DNA of 64,000 nucleotides from Pyrrhosoma nymphula (GCA_963573305.1 OY754329.1:79198576-79262575), one strand, 5' to 3'. Shown: positions 1-13,440, numbered from the stretch's first letter. Notes: generated by a model from the letters alone, not told the origin. Made by a program: numbers and translations.

Positions 1-2690
1 GATGTGTCACGTAAAGGTACGTGAAACTGGTGATCACATGTTGACATATGATACATCTGTTACGAGAGATTGTACTTCAGAGTATGAAAAATATTCCAGG
101 AAGAGGTTATTGAGTAATTATTCTCGACAGATATCCCATTTTAAGGTTCACTTATGAATACAAAAAACAGCACGTACTTGATTCTGCCAAAAACGTCTTG
201 GTGATTACATGTTCATGATGTTTTGGAAGTATAACGCTTCTATTTCCCTTTCCGTGACTCATACTCAGCATAGACATTGCATCCTAATCCATCCATTGTT
301 AAATAAGCAAAGATTAGTATGCCAACCAATAAACTTTATTCATATGATTTCAAAAAACCAAAACTTCAGGATCATTTGGAAAAAACGTTGCCACATATTT
401 TTCATAAACCTGTTCAAGGGATAACTGTTTGTAACATTTATCCTTTATTTATTAATTACATTAACTGCATTCCGTATTGACTACCAAATAATTTTCCCGT
501 GGCTTACCTATTGTTTGAGGAATTTATGAGTAATACTACAGTGAATTATTTTTTGCGTACATTTCACTGAATTTCACCGATGTGAATTTTTATTTAATCC
601 CCTTTATTCCTCAAGAGATACCCGAGGTGAACCAGGAGACCGTAATATATATATATGTTCAAACATGAACAAACTTTAATGTTTTATGAAGATGGTATTA
701 TTAGATTGATATATTTTTGGGATTTTCCGGGAAAAGCAGAAGAGTATTCAAGTTCAAAAGTCTAAATTGCTCGATGAAATAATTATCACACGTTGTAATA
801 CGAATGAAATTTACGAGTCAAGAATTTCGCGCCGTTCAAGGAAGAGCCAACATAGGCGCTTGAATTTTTGATCAAATTACATAAATGCTCTCCTGCGAGC
901 GAGCGTGCTTCCTCGCAATATGATGTCCAGGACCTTACTTCTTTCCGCCTTCCCTCCTATGTCAACCGCTCGATCAATCCCGTTGTAAGTAGGTACACCT
1001 CCTCCTCCTCTCGTTATAAGGCTGGAGAACACAGCAGCTCGGGAGTTTTGCCCGGAAACTCCTCCCTCCACCTCCCCCATCTCCATCCCATCCTGCACCA
1101 AAATTAATTCAATGTAAACCTTAACCGATTCGAAATTGCATCCCGCCGTATGTAAACCGAAGCGTATGCAAACACGGCAGGAGGGTGAGGTGGAGGCAAG
1201 CACGTAGGCTTAATAGAGTCGCAGGTCGATGCGGGATCGCCCTCGGCGTGACTCGCAAAGCGCGGAGCCACCATGCATATAGGTAGTACCTACGCCCTGG
1301 ATGTATCCCCCGGAGGGGGAAAAAGCAAAAAACGAATTATAGGGACGTGGAGGTCTGAAGACATGCCTTTGCGCGGCATTAACCGAGGCGACAGGATAAC
1401 GTAGGATAAGAGGTTGGGGAAAAGAGTCAAGAGTAGGCGTATGGAGATGTGACACTGCAGTTCATGTTGCAGTTTCAGTGTAGTATTCAAGGGGAGTCGG
1501 GGGTTCCACTTTACTCTAGGGCATGAAAAAAAATTTCAGAAAATTTTAATTTTTTGTACGCTGAAATTGACTTATTTCGGAAATTAAAGGTGAACGTTCA
1601 AAATATAGTGTAGAGGAATATGCACCATATACCTATGCATAACTGCGATTAAATTAGCAGATAGAGGGAAAATTGAAGTATAAACACCAACCAACCATCA
1701 ACACTAGAAATATTATTGAGCTAGTTACGTCAGTCGGAAACCCCAACTTTACTCTGATACTTAATCAATATTATTTTATTTATTTATATAAGGTTTACTT
1801 CATGCTAACGGTAGCTATAGATATAGACTTATTTGTTTATTTTTTCTTGTATGGAGATAGATATAGACATATTTACCACCTCAGAATTAAAATTTGAAAT
1901 ACCAGCACTTTCATTGCACTTCATTATTTGCTAGTTATTAATTATACATCTTCCTGTGCCCCTCCTGAAAAAAGACTATCCATTGCATTTTCTGTAATGA
2001 TAGCCATAACCACAAAACTAGGATGTGCTACATTTCATTTAATGCCAGAATACCTCCTTCAAATTCGTTTCTCTCCAATATGCCATACCCTACTAACTAA
2101 ATATGTCCATCTTATTTTTACCGGCCTACATGGCTGATATGAAATTTCTGAAAGAGTTTCTATCCTTTTCTGCTAAATTTCTGATTGTTTTGATTTTCCA
2201 AAATTAACGCAGACACTCATTTAGTAGATTTCTCACAAATGACAACCATAGCGGTTATGTAAGGTTTTCCTGTTATATTTACGGTTTATAATAACAAAAA
2301 GTTTTAATAAAGTAAAAAAAACATGTGTATAAAATTCCTGTATTGATTACACTTCATTTTGCAGAAAAAAATTATGTACTAAGTTAGCTTTTAAAATTAA
2401 TATATCTTCATGAAAAATAAGGTCTCCACTTTAATGGATAAATAGGGGAACTTTACTAGGAGCAACGAGAATAAGTCTTGCTTTAGCATGAGGGACATTG
2501 AATCTCAGAAAACAAACGAGGATCAACAAGCGCGCGCAATCAGAACGGATCTTTAGAAGCCCAGTGGGGAATGAAGCAATGGGGTGCTTCCAGAACGATC
2601 GGCAAGTTACGGAGGATTTTTAAAATGCTGTGGAGTTTGACCCAAATGAGCTGATTTACAAAGTTTTCCAATCAAAGGACCAAAGTATGA
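1..2690. other. Non-coding spacer; GC-richer patch at about 860-1500
   Basis: No gene is recognisable. The flanks are AT-rich. The patch at about 860-1500 is richer in G and C and carries overlapping short open frames on both strands, the pattern expected when stop codons become rare, so I do not call them genes. A short direct repeat, AGATATAGAC, occurs twice near 1820-1870. Confidence 0.6.
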
Positions 2691-2692
2691 CA

Positions 2693-2775
2693 AAGACCTA
2701 TGGCTCACTGTGATATTTGATACTTTGTCTCGGAGGCAAGATCACGATTCAAGTCTCTAACGAGTTCCTAAGCCT
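2693..2775 (+). repeat. tRNA-derived SINE head or tRNA pseudogene
   Basis: An A-box-like stretch (TGGCTCACTGT, 2701-2711) lies 45 bases before a good B box (GATTCAAGTCT, 2746-2756), which is the spacing inside a tRNA gene. Between them an anticodon-arm-like segment is centred on TCTCGGA. The A box departs from consensus and no clean acceptor stem is visible, so this is more likely the polymerase III promoter head of a SINE or a decayed tRNA than a working tRNA gene. It has not been folded computationally. Confidence 0.45.
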
Positions 2776-2910
2776 TAGGGTGTAACCTACTAAGTTTTTA
2801 AATTGATGTTGGATTTGCGAAGGTCTGACCAGATTCCAATGGCCTTTTAAATCGTGATACGCATTGGGGCTGTAAAATTACCGCACTGCACGATAATGGA
2901 AGGTAATAAG

Positions 2911-4604
2911 CAGAGACGGGAAAAAGTCATAAACGTCATAGTCATAGGTTTTTATCATGAAATAGCCGGTTTTTGCCAAAAAGTCATAAAATGCGACTTT
3001 GCGGAATAAACTTCATAAAATGATAGTAATCACTTCAGGCTGAAGTATGTGGAACTCCTCCAAGTATGTACATGTATCGAAGGGTCCAGTGAGAGAGAAA
3101 ATTTTCTAACAGAAACATAGGGAACTGAGGGAAAAGATAGATATGGCATAGGATAGTGAAAGGAATGAGAATTTAGGAAATGTAAGAAAGAAAGGCGTGG
3201 GATACGTAGTTTTGGGGTAATGGAATATTGAAAATGACGAAAATGGAGATATTTTAGTGACATTTTCACGCAATATTGCGAAGTTTTTGGAAATGCCGGT
3301 TGAGGGGTACGGACATATTTCACATCTACAATATGGACACCACCCCCCCAACAAGGTTTCGGGCCTATGGAGTGAAACAGGGGTGCTTGGGTTGGACGGT
3401 GCACGGCCTGGAAACGGCCATTTCAAATGTGAAAAAGGTATTTCTGGGTGTTGAGGAAAGGCAAAATACAGATTTGAAAAAACGTGAAGACGGAAATTAA
3501 CATTTTTCAGTGGTGAAAAACGGGGAAAAGGGAGGAAATGGCCATATATTTTTTTAAAATTCCCCGAGTGGGTTGGTGATTAGAAGGTGGTGTAATTATA
3601 GTGTCGTAAATGTTGTAGCGTATTTTTTTAAAGAAAAAAATCCCCTGGAGTAGGTTGATGGTTAGAAAGTGGGGTGTAGTTGTAGTGTGGTCAAATTTGT
3701 AGCGTATTTTTAATAGAAAAAAATCCCCCGAGTGGGTTGGTGATTGGAGGGTGGTGTAGTTGTAGAGTGGTCAAAGTTGTAGCGTATTTTTTAAAGAAAA
3801 AAATCCCCCTAGTGAGTTGGTGATTAAAGGGTGGTGCAGTTTCAGTGTGTTCAAAGTTGTAGCGTATTTTCTTTTAATAAAAAAATCCCCCGAGTGGATT
3901 GGTGAATCGAGAAGGGTGTGGTTGTAGCATGGTCAAAGTTGTAGATGAAATGGTAGGGGAATAGGTTGTGTAAAACGCGTCGTAATGCGGTAATAGTTTA
4001 AGTTGAAGGCGGGAAAAGTCATGGGTGAGGTGTGTAAAGCTAAGAGCAGTACCTGCTTGACCGCTGCGCCATCTCGGGGAAATAGGAGAAAAAGGTCAGA
4101 TTTTCGACCATGGCTTCTAGAAAGAAATGCACTTCGCAGATTTAAGTGAATGGTATTGGAGAGTATAAGGGTTTATGAATTAAATGATACGTTAGTACAA
4201 ATGCGCATATGTACCATAGCAAAATATGTGAAGAAAGTTGTTGAAGGTGAGCGGAAATCAGGTGAATGGGATGAATTCGCAGAGTGGACGCTTCCATACA
4301 AATACCCCTCTCCATATCGGAATATAAAAATTGCACTTTGCATTGGTCCACTGCATTGATTTATTTCTAACAACCCGGTTTTAATAACGTAGTGACATCT
4401 TCAGGTACATTGATCATTTTTACATCCGTATGTACACAGAAATCCTGGTTCTTAGGGGTAAGAGAGGAAACTTAGCTAACGCCTCACGAAATGACCAAAT
4501 TTAAAAAAAATAGACGTCATGAAACAGGAAAATAAAAGTCATGAAAGTTATAGAATAAAGGTTGTGAAATGGAAAAAATTAAAGTCATAAACGTCCCGTC
4601 TCTG
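2911..4604. mobile_element. Non-autonomous hAT transposon, complete ends
   Basis: The left end starts CAGAGACGGGA and the right end finishes TCCCGTCTCTG, perfect 11-bp inverted termini. They are flanked by an identical 8-bp duplication, GTAATAAG, at 2903-2910 and 4605-4612, the target size typical of hAT elements. Both ends carry many short subterminal motifs of the form GTCATAAA or GTCATGAAA, like the binding arrays of hAT transposases. The interior has no transposase; it holds a ~82-bp minisatellite and unrelated filler, so movement would depend on a transposase made elsewhere. An A-box-like string on the minus strand near 4050-4072 (TGGCGCAGCGG) may be part of an old SINE. The intact duplication suggests a fairly recent insertion. 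Confidence 0.9.
3561..3950 (+). repeat. Minisatellite, five ~82-bp units, inside the hAT element
   Basis: Units begin TCCCC(C)GAGTGGGTTGGTGAT-like at 3561, 3641, 3724, 3804 and 3886, giving spacings of 80, 83, 80 and 82 bases. Each unit continues through GGTGGTGTAGTTGTAG and GTTGTAGCGTATTTTT to an A-rich spacer. The last unit is truncated near 3950. The array lies wholly inside the element, so copies elsewhere in the genome could carry different unit numbers. Confidence 0.9.
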
Positions 4605-4708
4605 GTAATAAGCAATACCTGATTCACGATAAATATTTCTTGGAAAATTGTTATACCAGTATAGATCGATAAATAAATATAATAACCAATATTGGATGAG
4701 ATTAAGCA

Positions 4709-5185
4709 AAAGAACGATATCGCAAAAGGCATTAGTTTATATTACACTTTCCCTTGTATTTTATCCCACGGATTAAACCACACAGTTATCAGAAAGTTAT
4801 CGTATATTTGAATCGTAAGTTAATTAACCGTAAGTCTTTAGATATAGTTATTATTGTCACCAAACGCGCATAAGGCATATAAGAATTCATAGTAATCTTC
4901 AGAATTAAATCCCGGAAAATGTACCACACATGAAAGAACGCTAATACCAAAAGAACAATACCGCAAAGGGCATTACTTATATTACAATTTCCTTTTTATA
5001 TTATCCCAAGGATTAAACCACCCAGTTATCAGAAAATTATTGTATATTTAAATCGTAAGTTAATACACCGTAGGACTTAAGACATAGTAAGTATTGTCAC
5101 CAAACGCGCATAAGACTTTTAAGAATTCATAGTAACATTCAGCATTAAATCCCGGAACATGTACCACACATAAGAGAACTCCCTG
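4709..5185 (+). repeat. Tandem duplication, two ~240-bp units
   Basis: AAAAGAACGATATCGCAAAAG at about 4709 recurs as AAAAGAACAATACCGCAAAGG at about 4949. The similarity continues through GGATTAAACCAC, GTTATCAGAAA, CACCAAACGCGCATAAG and AATCCCGGAA to GTACCACACAT in both copies. Scattered substitutions show the duplication is not recent. No coding potential is visible; it may be a remnant of a satellite or of a terminally repeated element. Confidence 0.85.
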
Positions 5186-5189
5186 TTTT

Positions 5190-8100
5190 GTTTTTCCCTG
5201 AAGTGTACATGTAGACATGGACTAAAAAATCTTGTACTAATAAAATGACCCAAATGACAGAGTTGGATACCACCGTACGTGCTAAAATAATAGGGAGTCA
5301 TTAAAACTTACCACTTATCAGCCAGAAGATTGCTCCATTGCTCCAAGTGGATCCTATCGTGGATGCTCCTCTTTTCCCCGCAGGAAACCTCTTTGGAGAA
5401 GCCTGGGGAATTTATTCCAACTCCAATTTCTGTAAGGATATTGAAATAGAAGGATATTTTAAATTCTGGATACCTTATGTATAAAGAATACTAGTTTGGG
5501 CCTGGACAATTAGGGTTTGTTCACTTCGAAAAACACCCGATTTAATAATTTACTTGTAATTATTTACTCCTCCACAGTAAAAACAGTCCTGCGATAAATA
5601 AGCGAGTTTACAGTCACCAAAGTTAAAGTAGCAGGCAACCCGTATCATTACTACATTCCAGTGAAAGAGAATTTGCTTTATTACTAGCAAAAACAATCAA
5701 ATGTGCAGCATATTTACTAGAATAATCAGAGCATATTGCAGATACTTTGTCTTTCTCAAATACTTTTTGGTCATACACAATTTTGACTTTGAGACAAATA
5801 TGATGTACCTAAGTAAAAATTGTCACTTTTTGGAAAATGAAGCTTAAAGTATTGAATAAATGATTGAACACTAACAATTAATACTGCTTTGTAATGGAAA
5901 AAGCATGTAATCTAGATTCACTCCTCTAACTCAAAAAAACAGAATACGGGTAGAAAAATCTGTCTGCTTACGTAACTTAAATATGGAAAAATTTGACTTA
6001 GACCACTTTCGCACTCAACGAATCAATTAATGCAGAATCCAGAAGTTATTCCCCGCTCTACCCGTAAAAAAATAAGGATACTTGTGTACACGCCCTCCTG
6101 CTTTAGGAGCCAACTAGAAAGCATTCCGCATCCCTTTGAAAAGCTCCAAGCAGTCGTTAATAAATTGTCGCGGAGGATTTTCGGGGTTCCAATCGCATCA
6201 TATAAATATTGCATCGACAAGGGTGGGGAAAGACCTTAAAGCCACCTTTTCTCTTCAAAGAAGAGCATCTGCCTATACTCGGGATCACCGTGAAAAGACC
6301 GTCCTTCGATTAGGTCTCTCGAGGCGGAGATGGAAAGAGACAAGAGGGATTTCTGCCGGCTTCACGCCGCGCGCCGTTTTCTCGTCGTGGCGAGGATCAA
6401 GGGGTCGGCATACCCACTCGCCCCACCAACTCCCGCCAGGGGAACATTCGTCTGCAAACCCGTCCCCGCGGAATCTAAAGTTATGGCTTCATTCCTATGC
6501 TCTTTCCGCATTACTTTCCCGCTCACTAGTATCCCACAAAAGGTAGGCGAACAAATAGAGGTGATAATTTGAAGGAGTTTGAGCAAGAAAAGATTTAATC
6601 ATGGAGTCTATAGACTCAATAGATTTAATGCTTTCCCGGTGCATTGCGTAAATTCTTCTCGGAAATTCCAACGCGTTAAATTTGCAAAATTCATCGACAT
6701 TTCGACAGAAGACTCGTCCATCGACTTTAGGGTTTAACCCAGCCCACATGCTCCACTCTGCGTATCACCTGCCCCACCTCAATCCCTGTCTGTCACCTGT
6801 GAGGCCCTGAAGACGATGAACAAGTCGTCATTCGAAACGCCAGTACTTTTTGCCAATTTTATCCGGTGGGATTCCCGAGAAGAATTGATGCAAATATTTA
6901 AGCTGCTGTAAGAAGTATGAAACACTACGATACCATAAATAATTTAAACACACTCATTTATGCGACAGAAATTTTAAGTTAAATTCTTACTATCTAAATA
7001 TAAGGTTTTAACTTAGCTCGTTTGTTCCACGCCTAAAGCTGAAAACTCCTTAAAAACCGAAGTAGTTTTGCAATTTTGTAAAAAGTATTATTGTGAGTAA
7101 TTAACCCATTTTTTTAATAGCAGAGGAAGCATACAAAGTACTCAGTTAAATTTCTGGTACAATGTATACTTTAAAACTTCCTCATTTTTCCATCAAGTCT
7201 CTCTGGAGCATATAGCTGTACCATATCCTGTGGAAAATAGTTTCTATTTATGGCAAATATCTCCAAAAGTAGATCGGTAAAAGGTTGATACTCTGATATC
7301 ATAGAAATTATGAGATATTTTTCATCATAATGAGGTCTTTATTGCATATTTTGTGCATTTATATCTCGCTCACACAGCTTTAAATAAATACAAAATTTAA
7401 AGCTTAAATTCGTTTAAAAATTGTTTGTTGACTACTTGGGGAGGCAACAGACAATAATGGCCGTAATTAGGGAGGTAAGAAATTTTGGAGAAAAATCTGG
7501 CGTTGGCATTATCCTACTACTACTGAAAGTTTTCACGTTTTTCACGACCGATCCGACGGTTGTAAACTACTTAATACGGAAAGGGTTGGCCTCATATTTT
7601 GAAACCCAAGGTTTGTGCTACCGAAACGTTATATATCAAGGTATTCGTATGAAGTCTCGTTACCTACTCGCATACCACGATCTCAGTGCGTAAGGTTATG
7701 TACACAGCATATCGGGATAGGACGTAAAATGGTTTGTCGTCAGGTGTATTCATTTAATAGCTTGCAAATGCCATTGTCGGTTTTCTCTTCGCTATGCTCA
7801 TGGGTAGTTTTTAAGTCAAATTCAAAGGTAGTGAGTTCAAATCCTTCCTGTTGTTTACTTTCTGCTTATTCAGTGTAAAAAGGTGCGATGTAACTATGAT
7901 AGTTGTAGCTCATAGTTAAAAAATAACTTTAAATAGATTTTGACTAAGACTACGTGAGTTTTGAATAACAACTCTCATCGCCGTATTCAATTTCCTTTCT
8001 CAACTTGACAAACCTATCTCCATCCTTTCATTCATGACTTAAAAATTTATTATACTTCTTTCTTCTCTAATAAGACAACTACCCTACATTCACCCTTATC

Positions 8101-9230
8101 CCACGATCTTCAACATCCATTTGACTATTTTTACCTTAGGTTGTGTAGATGGGTAAATATTGCTATTTTTGCGGTGGTATTGAGACTTTACAGTCCCCCA
8201 ATCCGCCCAGCACCATTTCATAATTATATAACCATATACGTAATCGCAAAAACTAATAAATACATTGTACAGTATTCTCCATTTTAAGGTCATTGCCAAA
8301 AAAATAAGAGAATGTAATTAACATAAATAAAATCTATAGGGACAAGAATACAAAAATTCTTTACAATAATATATCTATAATGCACCCACTATTCAAGTGA
8401 TTGTTCAGTGTCATGTATAAAATAAAAAAATATTACGGGGGGTTATAGGAAATATTTTGTCTTAAACCCCTTTAAATGAGAAGACAACATAAAGGCTAAG
8501 ATACCCTACTCTGGAGTATTACAGTTGCATTGCAAATTAAAGCATGCAAATTATAACATGAAATGCTGTAATGTAAAACGAATGTATAAATTTATATACA
8601 TGGTGTAATTTTTCCGAAACATACAACTTGATAAAAAACAATTTCTCCTAAATTAGATGTAATTCCTGCTCGTTAGATGCTTTAGAATTAGCCCCCGTGT
8701 TGGAGATGGCTTGAAGTGCGTAGATTCTTACTTGATATCGCCTGCTCTCCACCAAGGAGCTTAAATGATATATTATTTGTAAACATACATGAAATGGGTA
8801 CCCTGGATTCATTATTTGATTGACTTAAGAACGTAACACAGTACTGGAATTGCTAGTGACTACAATTTGCTGGAGAAGGTTTCGGTATTTACCTGAACAT
8901 CTCTGTGATGGCCGGAATTAAAACCCATGGCATTCGACAAGAGAAGCCAGTATCCCATCTATCACAATACAAATATGTGATTTAATACATGGAATCTTAT
9001 ATATGACTCCTAAATGGGGATTTATAAGACAGTAAATATGCCAAATGAATTCATAGAGGCAAAATTAATGAATTATAATATCGTTCAGTACCTGAAAACT
9101 ACTTTGAGTCGTAATAAAATAATTTGACTCTAAAAAAATGCAATTGTAGCTTTACATCAGAGTATCGTTATGAGCCACCCGCGAAGAAGTCACTACACTT
9201 GGATACGCCATTATTTTTGCCTCCTTCTAC
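5190..9230. other. Non-coding spacer with a GC-richer patch at about 6.2-6.85 kb
   Basis: Mostly AT-rich. The segment at about 6220-6850 is GC-richer and has open frames on both strands without recognisable protein features. A lone B-box-like string (GAGTTCAAATCC) occurs near 7830 but I see no matching A box at the right distance. No exon chain or transposon end was found. Confidence 0.55.
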
Positions 9231-9700
9231 CACCATTTTCAGATTTCCATTAGGACTTCCTCCATTTCTATATTTTTTTCCTGCGAATCTTGGCCCGCAT
9301 TGAATACGGGAGATAAGGGAAAAAATAGGCAACTAGGAGCGCCGCGCCGCGGGGCCGCGCCGGAGAGAAGGAAGCCAGCTTGACGGATTTCCCTGAATAC
9401 TTCCGTTAAGTTTGCCGCTGTATCGTCACAACACGATCTCGTGCAACCGCGGAAAATTGACTTCGATCCCCAAAGGAGAATTTGACCCATTTTTGAGTTC
9501 CAATGGATGACCGATTTTATAACTGGGGTGCCGTGAAAGCCTCTGCACAGAAATTGAAAAAATCGTCTCACGATGCAAACACATTCGGAAGGATTGGAAA
9601 AAAGTAATAAAATGCGCCATGACATCCCGTTTCGCGAATATTCTGAGTGTTAGTGCCACATTTATTTCGGAGAGGCGGTAAAAATATTTCCTATCGCTGC
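9230..9700. other. GC-rich island with a CpG spike
   Basis: A short run of almost pure G and C (about 9338-9364, alternating GCGCC and CCGCG) sits in moderately GC-rich sequence. An open frame of 128 codons crosses it on the minus strand but looks like an artefact: no domain, no repeated hydrophobic pattern and no clear splice context. An unmethylated promoter or other regulatory island is possible but unproven. Confidence 0.4.
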
Positions 9701-9949
9701 ATTGTTATGTCCGTATATGCAGCCGCTGCTGGAGATTAATATCGTTAAAGCTGCTGGAAATACTGGAATTTACTGAAATGTCAACTTTGCGAGCGACATA
9801 CGGTATTGTTGTTGACAGGAGGTAATCGAAAATAGGAAACGGAAGCCTATAGTTCAAAAGAGCACAGCCTTAAATTTGTTGGGTCTTAGGAAATTTATGC
9901 AAGCAGGAAGTTTCGCAAAACATTCGCAAAGACCTCATCGTTTTTTAAA

Positions 9950-10070
9950 GCATGGAATATGGCTTCCATGCGATATGGGACGAGACGTTGGCTGTATTTG
10001 TTTTTTTTCGTGAGTATGGCTTCCTTGAGATATAGGAAGAGATCCAGTTCCCTTTCCATGAAAGAGGTAT
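9950..10070 (+). repeat. Short tandem duplication, ~57-bp period
   Basis: TATGGCTTCCATGCGATATGG near 9958 is echoed by TATGGCTTCCTTGAGATATAGG near 10014. Similarity is confined to the first half of each unit. Confidence 0.55.
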
Positions 10071-11930
10071 CATTCTTAGGAGTCGGAATTTAAGCGAACT
10101 AATTATTTTTAGAATGTAAAAGATTAAAAATAGTACATATAAAGTATAGGAATACTAAACTACTAGTGAGTATTAAAATTGAATAAATTTTCCCTTGGAG
10201 AATAAAAGACTTTCCCCATTCTATAACCAAATTCTGCAGCATAAGGTGATTGAATATTTAAGCATACGGATACGTTTTGTAACATAGCCGTAATAAAGTA
10301 AAAATGCCTTTTGATTGTTTACGCAACTATATATTGCGTATGTAAATGTAAATTTCCAAAAAGCTAAGTAGGTATACATTTTTAACTTAAATATTTCTAA
10401 GGTAGAAAAATATTAAATTTTAGATCACAAGTTAGTTTATGTTAATTTAAATCTGTCCACGGGACCTATTTTTTGGGCATGGTATATCTTTTTAAATATA
10501 TTTGGTCTATGAAAAAATGTAATACATAGATACCAGTATTCTGAGTTGTAAAACTGATTTTGTTCTAGAAAAAGGGAAAAGACTCGTTGTCCTGAGCAGC
10601 CATTTCATTATTTCCCAATGTTCTTGGATACATTAAAAATTATTAAAGTTTTCAAAGCGTAACTTTTAAGTATGTGGCAATCATTGATCAATCAGCTTCC
10701 ATCATTAAGAAGACGCCAAAGTCCGCTGTTGCAATTGAAAACATCCTTCCCAAGTATTTCATAGTGTTACCTGTAACGCATACTAGTTTATGAGCTACAG
10801 ATTGGTAACTATAAGAAAAGGCAAGTGAAACGATTCGCATGAAATTATGGTACTATATTTCTGATGAAATAAAAATAAGAGCGCTTTCATAAAGAAGGCA
10901 TACTCATGCCACATAATTATTTTAGAACTAAACGGAAGTGATCTGATGGAACATTAAAGTCTGAATTAATACTTTCTCCACAATATTTCGCTACTTGAGA
11001 TAATAGATTTCTGTCGCTACCTCTTCATCAGCATAAAGCAATGATAGACGCGGCCGCGGAAAGAAATTAAAAATGGCAAGGTTGACCTTCAAACAAGGAA
11101 TACATTTTCTAATAGTTTTAACGTCTACTTGATTCTTTACCTTGCCCCTGAATGTGAAATGCAAAAATGAATGCCTTAACCTATCAATTCGAAAGCAGAG
11201 TCAATTAATCTCTCTCAAATGTATGACCAGCTGATGCACTGAGGGACGAGTGGGCGCTATTTTGGACACCTGCGCAAGGTTCGGAGGAAGGTTGGCTCGA
11301 ATAATGATGAAGTCTTACTCCTTCTATATTTTCTTGAAGAAAACCTGCCCCTCTCCCGGTCCTCGATGGGGTTTTGGCACTCACGTCGCTGATGACGAGC
11401 CAGCCCAGCTAAAGGGGTGCCCATACTGAATTAGTCATCCGCTCTCTCCCGCTTCGAAGTTACGGAGAAGAAGACCGCCGACAGTAGTACCCGCAACCTG
11501 CCTCCTCGTGATCACCCGTCAGATCTAACTAGGCTGCAGAACGGAAGACGTCTTTCGTGTGTATATATAAGTACATATTTACATTCATCTGACGTCCTTC
11601 CGTAGAAATCGTGCCATATTCTTCGTCTCAGTTTATACGACCTTAGCCTCCCTTTGCATTACCCCTTCCAAATGCCACAACCCAACCTTGCATAACTCCC
11701 TCCAACACCATTATCTTTCTCCTCTTTAGTCGGAGATAATAACGTCTCTACATGCCTCCTCGGCCGTCGGGTTTGCTGGTTAATCACACCCCACCCCCCT
11801 CCTCACTCCCCCTCCTATCCGGCCCCGAGTTCCGAATCGCATAATGCAAACGAGGCCATCATCCGTCGACTTCCCCGAGGAATGCTCGACCCACACCTTC
11901 GCCTCCCTTGGATTTCCTCCTCTCCAACTT
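10070..11930. other. Non-coding spacer, pyrimidine-rich towards its end
   Basis: AT-rich to about 11,040, then mixed and CT-rich from about 11,240 to 11,900. A TATA-like string TATATATAAG lies at 11,562-11,571 with no other promoter element in register that I can support. The minus-strand open frame at 11,780-12,034 is low-complexity and is not called a gene. Confidence 0.5.
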
Positions 11931-13440
11931 ACTCGTAAGAACAAATGATTCATTTTTTGGTCTCGGATGGGCCTATAAGGAGGGACCCAGGAATTAAAGG
12001 ACATCGAATCGAGAGAATCTGAGAAATTGAGCAAATTTTATTATGCTATCACTAACGAAGGCTTCACTTTATGGAAGCTCGCCATAATAATAGAATAAAT
12101 TACTCATTGGCAAACTGATTTGTTCTCAAATGAATCAGAACCCAGAATTAAATACGAAGTTATCTGTCAATGCCGGTGAGGAATTTCTACAATCGAAAAT
12201 AATAACATATTTGTAGCCTATATCCTTTTAAAAATTAAGCATTGAGGAAATCGTAATTGAGTAATTTTTTTCTTCCTATTTGGCAGTTTTTGGATGAATT
12301 CAGGAGTCTTCCAAAATAGAATACCAGAATTCAACTGAAACTAACTTCACCAGTTCTCCTGCAAAATGTTTATTACTATTTTTACTCTGAGCGTTTATGT
12401 TTCCATAATTGTGCAAACATGTTGGTATATGATGAACACGATAGCTCTAATATAATTTGCAACTGAAAAACTAAATTTCATACAATGTTTTATGATGTGT
12501 ATATTTAATCATTATACTCATTTTTAAAACAATAAATGAGCCTGAATTGAATGAAACAAAATTAGATAGTAAGCTTCCATTGATGACATGTTACCAAGCT
12601 CCCTATTCCGCACACCTTTACATGGAACAGCTATTAATTCATTTTTGAGCGTCTCTAAATTTGGGCCCAGAAATTAAACGACATTGAATAAGTACATTCT
12701 CCTGCAATGAAATAATTATTTCTCTTTACTTGTGACGAAGGTTTTAGGAGAATTGTCGCACAGTGTCTCAAATATATCAACGCTACAATGTAGCGAATAT
12801 TTGTACAAAGAGTCCCACTGAAAATGCTTAAATGGCTAATGAACTTCTACTATTGCACGTTTTTATGTTCACACATGACAGACTTGGCAAAACGAAAAGC
12901 AGTTTTTTTCAGAAATAAAATTTAGCACACATATTCCCGATCAGTAGATACTTTTATAATATTCTGTAAACAACAGAAGTGCTAGAGTTGATTAAAACAG
13001 ACCTTAATTTTTCACTAGATTTCCTCGGTTTATTGAAATTTGCCGAAGACTTGGGTCATAAAACTGCAGGAAAATTGATTATTCATGCATAATTTAAAAT
13101 TGTTAAAGCTACTTTTGCAGCGATGTATTAATAGGCTACGCTGATTTTCCATATCCTGCGTAAGTACTTTTTTGCAAGCTTTGCGAGTACTTTTTCGTAT
13201 TTTTTCGTGAGGGATGTCACCTTATTCACTTTACATGGTCCCCCCTACGAGATAACATAATACAGCATAAAACACAGTTATTTTACATGCTTGTAATATC
13301 AACACGGAGTTAGGTGGCAGGAGGGACTATGTATATAGTCTCAAACTCACCTCAATAAAGCTGATTACCTATCTACTATCCATCTACTTTTCCATCCCCG
13401 CTCGTAAGAACAAGTGATTCATCTTTGGGCCTCTCCTAAG
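11925..13440 (+). repeat. Diverged ~0.7-kb repeat, three partial copies
   Basis: CTCGTAAGAACAAATGATTC at about 11,932 recurs at about 13,401 with one change. Between them a third, weaker copy starts near 12,626; its stretch TGGGCCCAGAAATTAAACGA at 12,662 matches GGGACCCAGGAATTAAAGGA at 11,980, and both continue GACATYGAAT. The intervening sequence aligns poorly by eye, so this could be an old tandem array or three insertions of one dispersed repeat. Confidence 0.5.

Noticed and set aside
4040..4075. tRNA-like string on the minus strand inside the hAT element
   Set aside because: A perfect A box is present but no B box follows at a usable distance, so it is not called as a tRNA or SINE.
9239..9625. 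128-codon minus-strand open frame across a CpG spike
   Set aside because: The middle part is a translation of near-pure GC sequence; no domain, and the second frame on the same strand overlaps it.
11562..11571. TATATATAAG TATA-like sequence
   Set aside because: No initiator or splice donor in a plausible register; such strings are common in AT-rich DNA.
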